From: an uncultured Clostridium sp.
GTDB taxonomy: Bacteria; Bacillota; Clostridia; Lachnospirales; Lachnospiraceae
NCBI GenBank assembly: GCA_902496665.1
Contig: CABVBU010000024.1
Span: 1 to 47,244 of the forward strand
Direction: 5' to 3'
Length of the DNA: 47,244 bases
Of this stretch, positions 41,392 to 47,244 are shown in pieces. Position numbers and translations under genes: made by a program. The notes under the pieces were generated by a model. That model did not search any database, was not told the origin of the DNA, and saw nothing but the letters and a program-made list of their open reading frames with translations. Positions within the stretch are counted from its first letter, which is position 1; each line of letters opens with the position of its first letter.

Positions 41392-42120
41392 CTACTGCTC
41401 GATATTATCTACCAGCAGCATATTGAGCTGTTCCAGACGTTTCAGGTCCTTTTTTGTAAAAAGCAGCTGGCTTCGGAAGCTTTCCGTATGCTCCTGCGGC
41501 GTTAACGTGACCATACATTTGTATGCACATGGCATGAGATCCGCACTGGAGATTCCGCACAGAAGTCCCATCGTATAATCTCTCCGCTCCAGAGGATTGA
41601 AAATATACAAAAGATCCTCCTCCAGCGGATTATACTGATTGACGAAGGAAAAACGGATCAGCATATCGCTGTAAACGACTCTTCCGGTGTAAAAGATCTC
41701 GCTGCTTCTTCCATTGGCAGAAACCGTGCAGATTGTCAGGGTCGCCTCGTATTTTCCGGTTTCCCCTCTCTTTTCATATATATCAATGATACCGTCCTTT
41801 GTGCGCTGGGATCGTCCATCATAAAAGTAAAAATATAATCTCTGCGCCTGGAAGAACGGACTCTTTTGTCCTCTCCCCGGGATGCTGACCGGTTCATTCT
41901 CAGATTCCGGAAGATATGTGGTAAGCTGGGAGATCGATACCTGAAGGACCTGGCTGATCTCATATAATGTTTCAACGTCAACGGAGATTTCCCCGTTTTC
42001 ATATTTGCATATGGTCGCCCTGCTTTTATGGATGGCATCTGCCAGATCCTGCAATGTCATATTTCCGGCTTTCCGGTATCTCCGTATCTGTTCCCCTACA
42101 TAACAGGTAAATTCACTCAT
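41392..42120 (-). CDS. XRE-family transcription regulator with unknown C-terminal domain
   Basis: A 242-residue protein. A helix-turn-helix of the Cro/CI type covers about residues 8-67 (MTLQDLADAIHKSRATICKYENGEISVDVETLYEI). The remaining 150 residues are beta-rich and not recognised: a RLYFYFYDGR strand, a TICTVSANGRSSEIFYTGRVV segment and a FNPLERRDYTMGLLCGIS block. RBS AAGGAAAC before the ATG. It is 70 bp upstream of the CXXC gene in the same direction, with no terminator seen, and diverges from the NSS transporter gene, so either could be its target. Confidence 0.88.
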   Translation of the reverse strand: MSEFTCYVGEQIRRYRKAGNMTLQDLADAIHKSRATICKYENGEISVDVETLYEISQVLQVSISQLTTYLPESENEPVSIPGRGQKSPFFQAQRLYFYFYDGRSQRTKDGIIDIYEKRGETGKYEATLTICTVSANGRSSEIFYTGRVVYSDMLIRFSFVNQYNPLEEDLLYIFNPLERRDYTMGLLCGISSADLMPCAYKCMVTLTPQEHTESFRSQLLFTKKDLKRLEQLNMLLVDNIEQ

Positions 42121-42169
42121 GTTGTTTCCTTAAACTATCCATTCTTCTTATTCCTTGATTTCTCAAACA

Positions 42170-42198
42170 ATTATATCGGAGAACCCGGTGATTTGTAA
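42170..42198 (-). promoter_or_regulatory. promoter of the XRE regulator gene
   Basis: On the minus strand TTACAA (42193-42198), a 17-bp spacer and TATAAT (42170-42175). The neighbouring sequence repeats the words TGTAAAG (plus 42194-42200 and 42232-42238), each followed by AAACTTT (42208-42214 and 42239-42245), possibly a site of the regulator itself. Confidence 0.65.
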
Positions 42199-42251
42199 AG
42201 CGATACGAAACTTTTTGCATGTAAAATTTCCTGTAAAGAAACTTTCCCGAT

Positions 42252-42279
42252 TTGCACTTTATTTTTTTTCCTATAGAAT
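42252..42279 (+). promoter_or_regulatory. promoter of the NSS transporter gene
   Basis: TTGCAC at 42252-42257, a 16-bp spacer and TAGAAT at 42274-42279. The transcript would begin near 42286 and carry a leader of about 135 bases before the ATG at 42423. Confidence 0.65.
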
Positions 42280-42310
42280 AGAGCTGTTGGCTGTGGGGCG
42301 CCAGCCTTTG

Positions 42311-42393
42311 TCTCAGTCGGAGACCTGACTCCCGCTGAGATAAACTTGCGATTACTCATCACCTGAAAGAGGTGGGAGTCTTCTCGACTGAGA
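42311..42393 (+). promoter_or_regulatory. candidate structured leader RNA of the NSS transporter gene
   Basis: TCTCAGTCG (42311-42319) can pair with CGACTGAGA (42385-42393), GACTCCC (42327-42333) with GGGAGTC (42374-42380), and CACCT (42360-42364) with AGGTG (42370-42374) around GAAAG, giving one long hairpin (the last two share base 42374). Alternatively TCTCAG (42311-42316) and GGAG pair locally with CTCC and CTGAGA (42335-42340), which excludes the long form. The word CTGAGATAAAC occurs at 42335 and again at 42388. The ribosome binding site (AAGGGG, about 42411) lies 18 bases downstream. There is no U-tract, so control of translation is more likely than termination. I could not match a known riboswitch class. 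Confidence 0.45.
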
Positions 42394-42422
42394 TAAACAT
42401 GTATTGGAAAAGGGGATTTAAA

Positions 42423-43823
42423 ATGAAAGAAAAAGGAAGTAGTTTTTCCGGGTCCATCGGATTTGTGTTAGCGGCTGCCGGAAGTGCTGTTGGTGTCGGA
42501 AATATCTGGAGATTTCCGTATCTCTGTGCGAAGGACGGGGGCGGTCTGTTTCTTCTGGTCTATCTTGTGCTCGTATTGACCTTTGGCTTTGTGTTGCTGA
42601 CAACTGACGTTGCGATCGGACGAAAGACAAAGAAAAATGCCCTGAGAGCATTTGAAGCACTTGATCCGAAATGGAAATTTCTTGGACGCTTAACATTTCT
42701 GGTTCCGACCCTGATCATGACTTACTATTCGGTGATCGGCGGCTGGATCGCAAAGTACTTTTTTATTTATCTTGTTTCTGACGGAACAGAGGCTGCGGCG
42801 GATGGGTATTTTACCTCCTTCATCACATCCGATGTTGCACCGATCGCATTTATGCTGATTTTCCTTGCACTCACTGCATGGATCGTATTCCGCGGTGTTG
42901 AAAAAGGAATTGAAAAGTTTTCCAGCATCATCATGCCGGGACTGATCCTTTTAATCGTGGTCATTGCGATCTTTTGCCTGACCCTGTCCCATACAGATGC
43001 CGATGGTACCGTCCGGACCGGTATGCAGGGGCTCTTTATCTATTTAAAGCCGGACTTTCATGGGTTGACCGTAAAACGCTTTTTAGAGATCCTTCTGGAC
43101 GCAATGAGCCAGTTATTCTTTTCCTTAAGCGTATCCATGGGAATCATGATCACCTACGGCTCTTATGTAAAAAATGAGATCGATTTAAACAAGGCAACCA
43201 ATCAGATCGAGCTGTTTGATACAGGTGTTGCATTTCTTGCAGGAATGATGATCATACCGGCCGTTTTCGTATTCCTCGGAAATGACGGAATGGCTTCCGG
43301 CCCAAGCCTGATCTTTATCTCCCTGCCAAAGGTTTTTAATTCCATGGGAGTATTCGGACGTCCTGCAGCGATCGCATTCTTTTTGATGATGGGCTTCGCG
43401 GCACTGACCTCCTGCGTATCCGTTATGGAAACACTGGTCGCAAACTGCATGGAATTATATCACAAACCGCGTAAGAGCATGTGCGGCGCTGTTGGTATTT
43501 ATTCACTCATTACTGCCGTACTGATCTGTCTTGGATACAACAGGCTTTATTTTGAGCTGAAGCTTCCTAACGGATCCATCGGGCAGCTGCTCGACGTTAT
43601 GGACTATCTCAGCAACAGCTTCCTGATGCCGTTCATCTCCCTCCTGACCAGTATTTTAATCGGCTGGGTAATCGGACCGGACTGGATCATCGGGGAAGTG
43701 GAACGAAACGGAGAATCCTTCAGGCGCGCCGGTCTGTACCGTTTCATGATCCGCTATGTCGTACCGGTCGTAATGCTCGTCTTATTCCTGGTATCCACCG
43801 GATTTGCAGACCTCATTTTCTGA
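42423..43823 (+). CDS. neurotransmitter:sodium symporter (NSS) family amino-acid transporter
   Basis: A 466-residue Na+-coupled transporter with 11-12 helices. The NSS signature is at the N-terminus: GFVLAAAGSAVGVGNIWRFPYL (TM1, unwound region with sodium ligands), then GGGLFLLVYLVLV. Further marks are IMTYYSVIGGW (TM3) and a TM6 region around LSVSMGIMITYGSYV. Bacterial members such as MhsT and TnaT carry hydrophobic amino acids. The start at 42423 was chosen over an in-frame ATG (42399) and GTG (42372) because AAGGGG is correctly placed only for it, and the others fall in the leader hairpin. No clear terminator follows. Confidence 0.92.
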   Translation: MKEKGSSFSGSIGFVLAAAGSAVGVGNIWRFPYLCAKDGGGLFLLVYLVLVLTFGFVLLTTDVAIGRKTKKNALRAFEALDPKWKFLGRLTFLVPTLIMTYYSVIGGWIAKYFFIYLVSDGTEAAADGYFTSFITSDVAPIAFMLIFLALTAWIVFRGVEKGIEKFSSIIMPGLILLIVVIAIFCLTLSHTDADGTVRTGMQGLFIYLKPDFHGLTVKRFLEILLDAMSQLFFSLSVSMGIMITYGSYVKNEIDLNKATNQIELFDTGVAFLAGMMIIPAVFVFLGNDGMASGPSLIFISLPKVFNSMGVFGRPAAIAFFLMMGFAALTSCVSVMETLVANCMELYHKPRKSMCGAVGIYSLITAVLICLGYNRLYFELKLPNGSIGQLLDVMDYLSNSFLMPFISLLTSILIGWVIGPDWIIGEVERNGESFRRAGLYRFMIRYVVPVVMLVLFLVSTGFADLIF

Positions 43824-43876
43824 TCGTCATCGGTTGTCGGTGAGCCGGATCGTTCTTCTTTTCGCCAGGTCCTTTG

Positions 43877-43905
43877 TTGACCTTTCTTCTCCGGTTCGCT
43901 ACAAT
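43877..43905 (+). promoter_or_regulatory. promoter of the M42 peptidase gene
   Basis: TTGACC at 43877-43882, a 17-bp spacer and TACAAT at 43900-43905, about 36 bp before the ATG at 43941. Confidence 0.8.
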
Positions 43906-43940
43906 AGTAATCAGAAATATCCTTCAGGAGGAATGTAGAC

Positions 43941-44960
43941 ATGAACTCTCATATGAATTTTATCAAAGAGCAATTATACACCTTGACTTCTATCCCGAGT
44001 CCGTCCAGCTTTACAGCAAAAGTGACTGATTACCTGTTGTCCGAATTATCTTCTCTGGGGTATTCCCCGGAGCGCAGCAATAAGGGGAACGTATTCGTTA
44101 CTCTGGGTGGTTCCGGCTCTCCTCTGGTACTGGCAGCCCATGTGGATACACTGGGGGCTATGGTTCGTTCCATCAAGGAAAACGGACGTCTGCGGCCCAC
44201 AACCATCGGAGGTCATCAGTGGTCCACAGCGGACGGCGAGAACTGCACCATTCACACCCGTGACGGCAGAGTTTACACCGGTGTAGTGCTGAACAAGGAA
44301 CCTTCTTCCCACGTGGCTGATCAGAAGACTGAGCTGATCGAAGAGAATATGGAGATCCTGCTGGATGAAAATGTCGCTTCCGATCAGGATACACTGGCAC
44401 TTGGGATCCAGACCGGAGACATCATCGCCATGGACCCGCGCACGGTTGTGACAGAAAGCGGATACATCAAGAGCCGTTTTCTTGATGACAAGCTTTCCGC
44501 CGCTATCCTGCTGGGTCTTGCCAGAGCAGTACGTGAAGATGCCTGGAAGCTGAACCGCAAGGTTTCTTTATTATTTACGGTATATGAAGAAGTAGGACAC
44601 GGCGGAAGTGTCGTACCGGATGATACTGAGGAGATGATTTCTGTCGATATGGGTTGTGTCGGCAGCGACCTTGGCTGCACTGAACGGATGGTTTCTATCT
44701 GTGCCAAAGATTCCGGTGGCCCTTATAACTATGATCTGATCACGGCTCTTTCCAACCTTGCGAAGGAGAAGAAGCTGGATTATGCCATTGATGTTTATCC
44801 GCATTATGGCTCCGATGTGGAAACTACCCTGCGCGCCGGATACGATATCCGTCACGGTCTCATCGGTCCCGGAGTCTATGCCTCCCATAATTACGAACGC
44901 TCCCATATGGACGGAGTTCGCAATACCTTCGAGCTGTTGAAGGCTTATATCACAAAATAG
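43941..44960 (+). CDS. M42 family metallo-aminopeptidase (FrvX/PepA-like)
   Basis: A 339-residue cytoplasmic dinuclear aminopeptidase that would form a large dodecamer and trim peptides. Candidate metal and catalytic residues are H67 and D69 (AAHVDT), D182 in FLDDKLSAA, E216-E217 in VYEEVGHGG, D236 in SVDMG, and a C-terminal histidine in ASHNYERSH (H316 or H322). An insert domain lies around 80-160. RBS AGGAGGAAT before the ATG. The monocistronic position between an NSS amino-acid transporter and the pan operon gives no further hint of substrate. Confidence 0.9.
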   Translation: MNSHMNFIKEQLYTLTSIPSPSSFTAKVTDYLLSELSSLGYSPERSNKGNVFVTLGGSGSPLVLAAHVDTLGAMVRSIKENGRLRPTTIGGHQWSTADGENCTIHTRDGRVYTGVVLNKEPSSHVADQKTELIEENMEILLDENVASDQDTLALGIQTGDIIAMDPRTVVTESGYIKSRFLDDKLSAAILLGLARAVREDAWKLNRKVSLLFTVYEEVGHGGSVVPDDTEEMISVDMGCVGSDLGCTERMVSICAKDSGGPYNYDLITALSNLAKEKKLDYAIDVYPHYGSDVETTLRAGYDIRHGLIGPGVYASHNYERSHMDGVRNTFELLKAYITK

Positions 44961-45031
44961 CTTCGTTGTAACTTTCGACAGATCTGCGCACTTGCTGCGC
45001 TGACTGGTTACCGTTCATTTCCATCTTCGTA

Positions 45032-45060
45032 TTGACATTCCTTTTCTAAAATGTCATAAT
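45032..45060 (+). promoter_or_regulatory. promoter of the pan operon
   Basis: TTGACA at 45032-45037, a 17-bp spacer and CATAAT at 45055-45060. The transcript would start near 45067 and run through a leader of about 210 bases to panD. Confidence 0.82.
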
Positions 45061-45066
45061 AGCCGC

Positions 45067-45212
45067 GGAGATAGTATTTGGAATACTACAAAACTATACT
45101 CTGACTGAATCACAACAATTTCATATTGAAAAGTTACCCCGCCGGAACCGGTGGAAATCAAGCTTATATTTATCAAGACATAAAATAAGACTCAGGGAAT
45201 ACGAAGAATAGC
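45067..45212 (+). promoter_or_regulatory. pan operon leader, candidate RNA regulator
   Basis: The leader upstream of the terminator contains TAGTATT-TGG-AATACTA (about 45074-45090) and CCGCCGG-AA-CCGGTGG (about 45140-45155). With the terminator at its end this is the layout of a transcription-attenuating riboswitch. A 'pan' RNA motif upstream of pantothenate genes has been described; I cannot confirm from memory that this sequence matches it. No reading frame of note is present. Confidence 0.4.
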
Positions 45213-45258
45213 AAAAGCATTTGCAGGGACAAGTATGCCTTGACGAATGCTTTTTTTT
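45213..45258 (+). terminator. intrinsic terminator in the panD leader
   Basis: AAAAGCATT at 45213-45221 pairs with AATGCTTTT at 45246-45254, with inner pairing ACAAG/CTTGA-like, and eight T follow (45251-45258). It ends only 20 bp before the panD ATG and touches the ribosome binding site, so it must be read through for panDC-panS to be expressed. Confidence 0.87.
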
Positions 45259-45277
45259 ATAAGGAGACCAATAAGAA

Positions 45278-45670
45278 ATGACTGTTGAGATGTTAAAAGG
45301 AAAAATTCATCGTGCTACCGTAGTACAGGCCGAACTGGATTATGTCGGAAGTATTACTGTCGATGAAGAGCTGCTGGAAGCAGCAGGAATTATGGAATAT
45401 GAAAAAGTTCAGATCGTGGATGTGAACAACGGAAGCCGGTTTGAAACTTATACAATCTGCGGCAAGCGCGGAAGCGGAATGATCTGCCTGAATGGTGCTG
45501 CGGCAAGATGCGTAAGCAATGGTGACAAGATCATTATCATGTGTTATGCACAATATGAGGCTGAAGAAGCCAAAGAACATAAACCACAGGTTGTGTTTGT
45601 AGATGATGCGAATAAGATCAGCCGTGTTACAAACTATGAAAAGCACGGATTACTGAAAGATATGGCATAA
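45278..45670 (+). CDS. panD: aspartate 1-decarboxylase (pantothenate pathway)
   Basis: A 130-residue pyruvoyl-dependent decarboxylase that makes beta-alanine from L-aspartate. The self-cleavage site is G24-S25 in DYVGSITVDEELL, where Ser25 becomes the pyruvoyl group. The conserved ICLNGAAARCVSNGDKIIIMCYA block follows; R12 and the K9 region are in place for the active site. RBS AAGGAG lies between the leader terminator and the ATG. First gene of panD-panC-panS. Confidence 0.96.
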   Translation: MTVEMLKGKIHRATVVQAELDYVGSITVDEELLEAAGIMEYEKVQIVDVNNGSRFETYTICGKRGSGMICLNGAAARCVSNGDKIIIMCYAQYEAEEAKEHKPQVVFVDDANKISRVTNYEKHGLLKDMA

Positions 45671-45764
45671 CGATAAGATTGACTGTAACTTATCAATAAA
45701 AACGAAATTTGTTGAATTCAGAACAAGAGGCTATCTCCTAATTTATTTTTAAAAGGAGAACATC

Positions 45765-46604
45765 ATGCAGGTAACAAAAACAGTACAGGAAACAAGAGCT
45801 TTAATCAAGAACTGGAAGAAGGAAGGAAAAACCATCGGACTTGTGCCGACAATGGGCTTCCTGCACGAAGGACATGCAAGTCTGATCAAACGGTGCCGCG
45901 AAGAAAATGATATCGTTGTCGTATCCGACTTTGTAAACCCGACACAGTTTGGACCGACCGAAGATCTGGAAGCATACCCAAGAGATTTCAAACGTGACAG
46001 CGAACTCTGCGAGAGCCTTGGAGCCGATCTCATCTTTCATCCGGAACCAACAGATATGTACCATGATCCGCATGCATTTGTAAGCATTGATACTTTATCC
46101 GATACCCTGTGCGGTAAAACAAGACCCATTCATTTTAAAGGTGTTTGTACGGTCGTTTCCAAGTTATTCAACATTGTAGCACCGGACAGAGCGTATTTCG
46201 GTCAGAAGGATGCACAGCAGCTGGCGATCATCCGCAAAATGGTACAGGATCTGAATTTTGATATCCAGATCGTAGGATGCCCGATCATCCGTGAGGAAGA
46301 CGGCCTTGCCAAATCATCCCGAAATACATATTTAAGTGAAACCGAAAGAACAGCCGCTCTTTGTCTTTCAAGAGCCGTAAAAGCCGGCCAGGATACCATC
46401 TGTAAGGGAATCAAGGCGGAAGAAGTATTAGCAAAAATGCGTGGAATCATTGAGGCGGAGCCTCTGGCAAAGATCGATTATGTATCTATGGTAGATGCAC
46501 TGGATATGCAGCCGGTAGAAAGAGTAGAAAAAGATGTTCTGGTCGCTATGGCAGTCTATATCGGAAAAACCAGACTGATCGACAACTTCAGCTACGAGGT
46601 ATAG
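45765..46604 (+). CDS. panC: pantothenate synthetase
   Basis: A 279-residue ATP-dependent ligase joining pantoate and beta-alanine. The adenylation motifs are TMGFLHEGHASLI with HEGH at 34-37 (HIGH-like) and SSRNTYL (KMSKS region equivalent) near 185. DFVNPTQFGPTEDLEAYPRD near 54-75 is the family fingerprint. RBS AAAAGGAGAA precedes the ATG; the 94-bp gap after panD holds a small GATAAG/CTTATC hairpin. Its product is only useful if pantoate is available, and no panB or panE is seen here. Confidence 0.96.
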   Translation: MQVTKTVQETRALIKNWKKEGKTIGLVPTMGFLHEGHASLIKRCREENDIVVVSDFVNPTQFGPTEDLEAYPRDFKRDSELCESLGADLIFHPEPTDMYHDPHAFVSIDTLSDTLCGKTRPIHFKGVCTVVSKLFNIVAPDRAYFGQKDAQQLAIIRKMVQDLNFDIQIVGCPIIREEDGLAKSSRNTYLSETERTAALCLSRAVKAGQDTICKGIKAEEVLAKMRGIIEAEPLAKIDYVSMVDALDMQPVERVEKDVLVAMAVYIGKTRLIDNFSYEV

Positions 46605-46607
46605 AGC

Positions 46608-47244
46608 ATGGAAAATGTGATGAAAAAAGTGGGAAAAGCCAGTTCTTTTCTTACAAAATATATTGGGGTCATCATTATCTGCTTCTCTGTGATTGCATTT
46701 TTCTGGCGCGACGGATTCGCGTGGACAACCAATTATACTTCCATCTTTCTTGGGGTTGCCATGTTCGGTATGGGACTTACGATCAAGATGGACGATTTTA
46801 AAAGAGTCTTTTCAAGACCGAAAGAAATCGTGATCGGATTTGTGGCACAATACACAATCATGCCTGTTGTAGCATGGGGATTATGCCAGCTGATGCATCT
46901 TCCGACAGATCTTGCACTTGGCGTTATTCTGGTCGGATGTTGTCCCGGCGGAACAGCAAGTAATGTAATTACATATATTGCCGGAGGTGATGTGGCACTC
47001 TCTGTTGGAATGACGATCACTTCCACACTTGCAGCACCACTGATGACACCATTATTAGTGTATCTACTTGCCGGTGCCTGGGTGGAAGTATCTTTCCTTG
47101 CAATGGTAATTTCTGTTGTAAAGGTTGTACTGATTCCTGTTCTTCTCGGTATTTTGATCAACTGGATCTTCGGAAAGCAGATCCAGAAAATATCAGAAGT
47201 ACTCCCACTGATTTCTGTTGTATCCATCGTAATGATCATCAGTG
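46608..47244 (+). CDS. panS: BASS-family transporter, PanS-like (partial, runs off the window)
   Basis: Open from the ATG at 46608 to the window edge, 212 codons seen. It has multiple membrane helices and the bile acid:sodium symporter signature GCCPGGTASNVITYIAGGDVALS near residues 110-132. In Salmonella the homologue PanS imports ketopantoate or pantoate. The gene starts 4 bp after panC, so a role in supplying pantoate precursors is strongly suggested. A GAGG motif precedes the ATG; a second in-frame ATG at 46620 is possible. The assignment as PanS rather than another BASS transporter rests on this context. Confidence 0.82.
   Translation, partial: MENVMKKVGKASSFLTKYIGVIIICFSVIAFFWRDGFAWTTNYTSIFLGVAMFGMGLTIKMDDFKRVFSRPKEIVIGFVAQYTIMPVVAWGLCQLMHLPTDLALGVILVGCCPGGTASNVITYIAGGDVALSVGMTITSTLAAPLMTPLLVYLLAGAWVEVSFLAMVISVVKVVLIPVLLGILINWIFGKQIQKISEVLPLISVVSIVMIIS

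Noticed and set aside
42311..42348. TPP riboswitch suggested by CTGAGA and ACCTGA words
   Set aside because: The order and spacing of the THI-box blocks are wrong, and the long conserved second half is missing.
1..47244. tRNA, rRNA, CRISPR arrays, transposases, integrases or phage genes
   Set aside because: None seen on either strand on reading; no repeat-spacer pattern and no mobile-element protein among the translations.

Overview
The window looks like chromosome of a spore-forming clostridial Firmicute, most likely Lachnospiraceae. The evidence is a spoIIR sporulation gene, a sufCBDSU Fe-S operon, AGGAGG-type ribosome binding sites before most genes, TTGACA/TATAAT-like promoters, many intrinsic terminators, GC content around one half, and clostridial families (CD1871A-type CXXC protein, DUF362 ferredoxin, split ThrE exporter, TolC-like proteins in a monoderm). 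I see no tRNA, rRNA, CRISPR array, insertion sequence or prophage. Family assignments are from reading the translations; no searches were run.

Layout. 1-66 holds part of an FMN riboswitch pointing out of the window. 115-4940 (minus) is an FbpABC/AfuABC-type ABC importer operon with a co-translated metallophosphatase. 5164-6348 is an iron alcohol dehydrogenase, followed by an unrecognised membrane protein (6608-7618). 7758-11941 is a CstA-family transporter behind a LytS/LytTR two-component system, the architecture of the BtsSR-BtsT pyruvate system. 12188-20372 holds nutrient transporters and catabolic genes: a dicarboxylate/amino-acid symporter, a secreted glycosidase-like protein, a DUF362 ferredoxin, an AbgB-like M20 amidohydrolase, a small membrane protein and an AEC carrier. 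20530-23139 holds DUF1934, ddl and spoIIR.

23129-30758 is a TetR-controlled efflux operon (tetR, adaptor, RND pump, two TolC-like proteins). The presence of TolC-like proteins in a spore former is notable. The tetR promoter is near consensus and carries two 13-bp palindromes 22 bp apart. 31287-36266 is the complete sufCBDSU operon behind a leader with an inverted repeat. 36271-36407 looks like a small separate transcript. 36432-37678 is a two-piece threonine/serine exporter. 37993-38766 is a DUF134-NifX fusion with a palindromic operator, next to a 5'-truncated L25/Ctc gene remnant.

39345-42120 is a little-studied membrane redox cassette: XRE regulator, a 48-residue CD1871A-type CXXC protein that starts with TTG, a polyferredoxin membrane protein and a TlpA-like lipoprotein, with coupled or overlapping starts. 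It diverges from an NSS amino-acid transporter whose leader can form two alternative RNA folds. The right end has an M42 aminopeptidase and a pantothenate operon, panD-panC-panS, behind a long leader that ends in an intrinsic terminator. No panB is visible, which fits salvage of ketopantoate or pantoate by the BASS transporter.

Best candidates for something undescribed: the NSS leader RNA (42311-42393), the CXXC/polyferredoxin/TlpA cassette, the double-TolC RND operon in a monoderm, the panDC-panS leader and the short transcript after suf.
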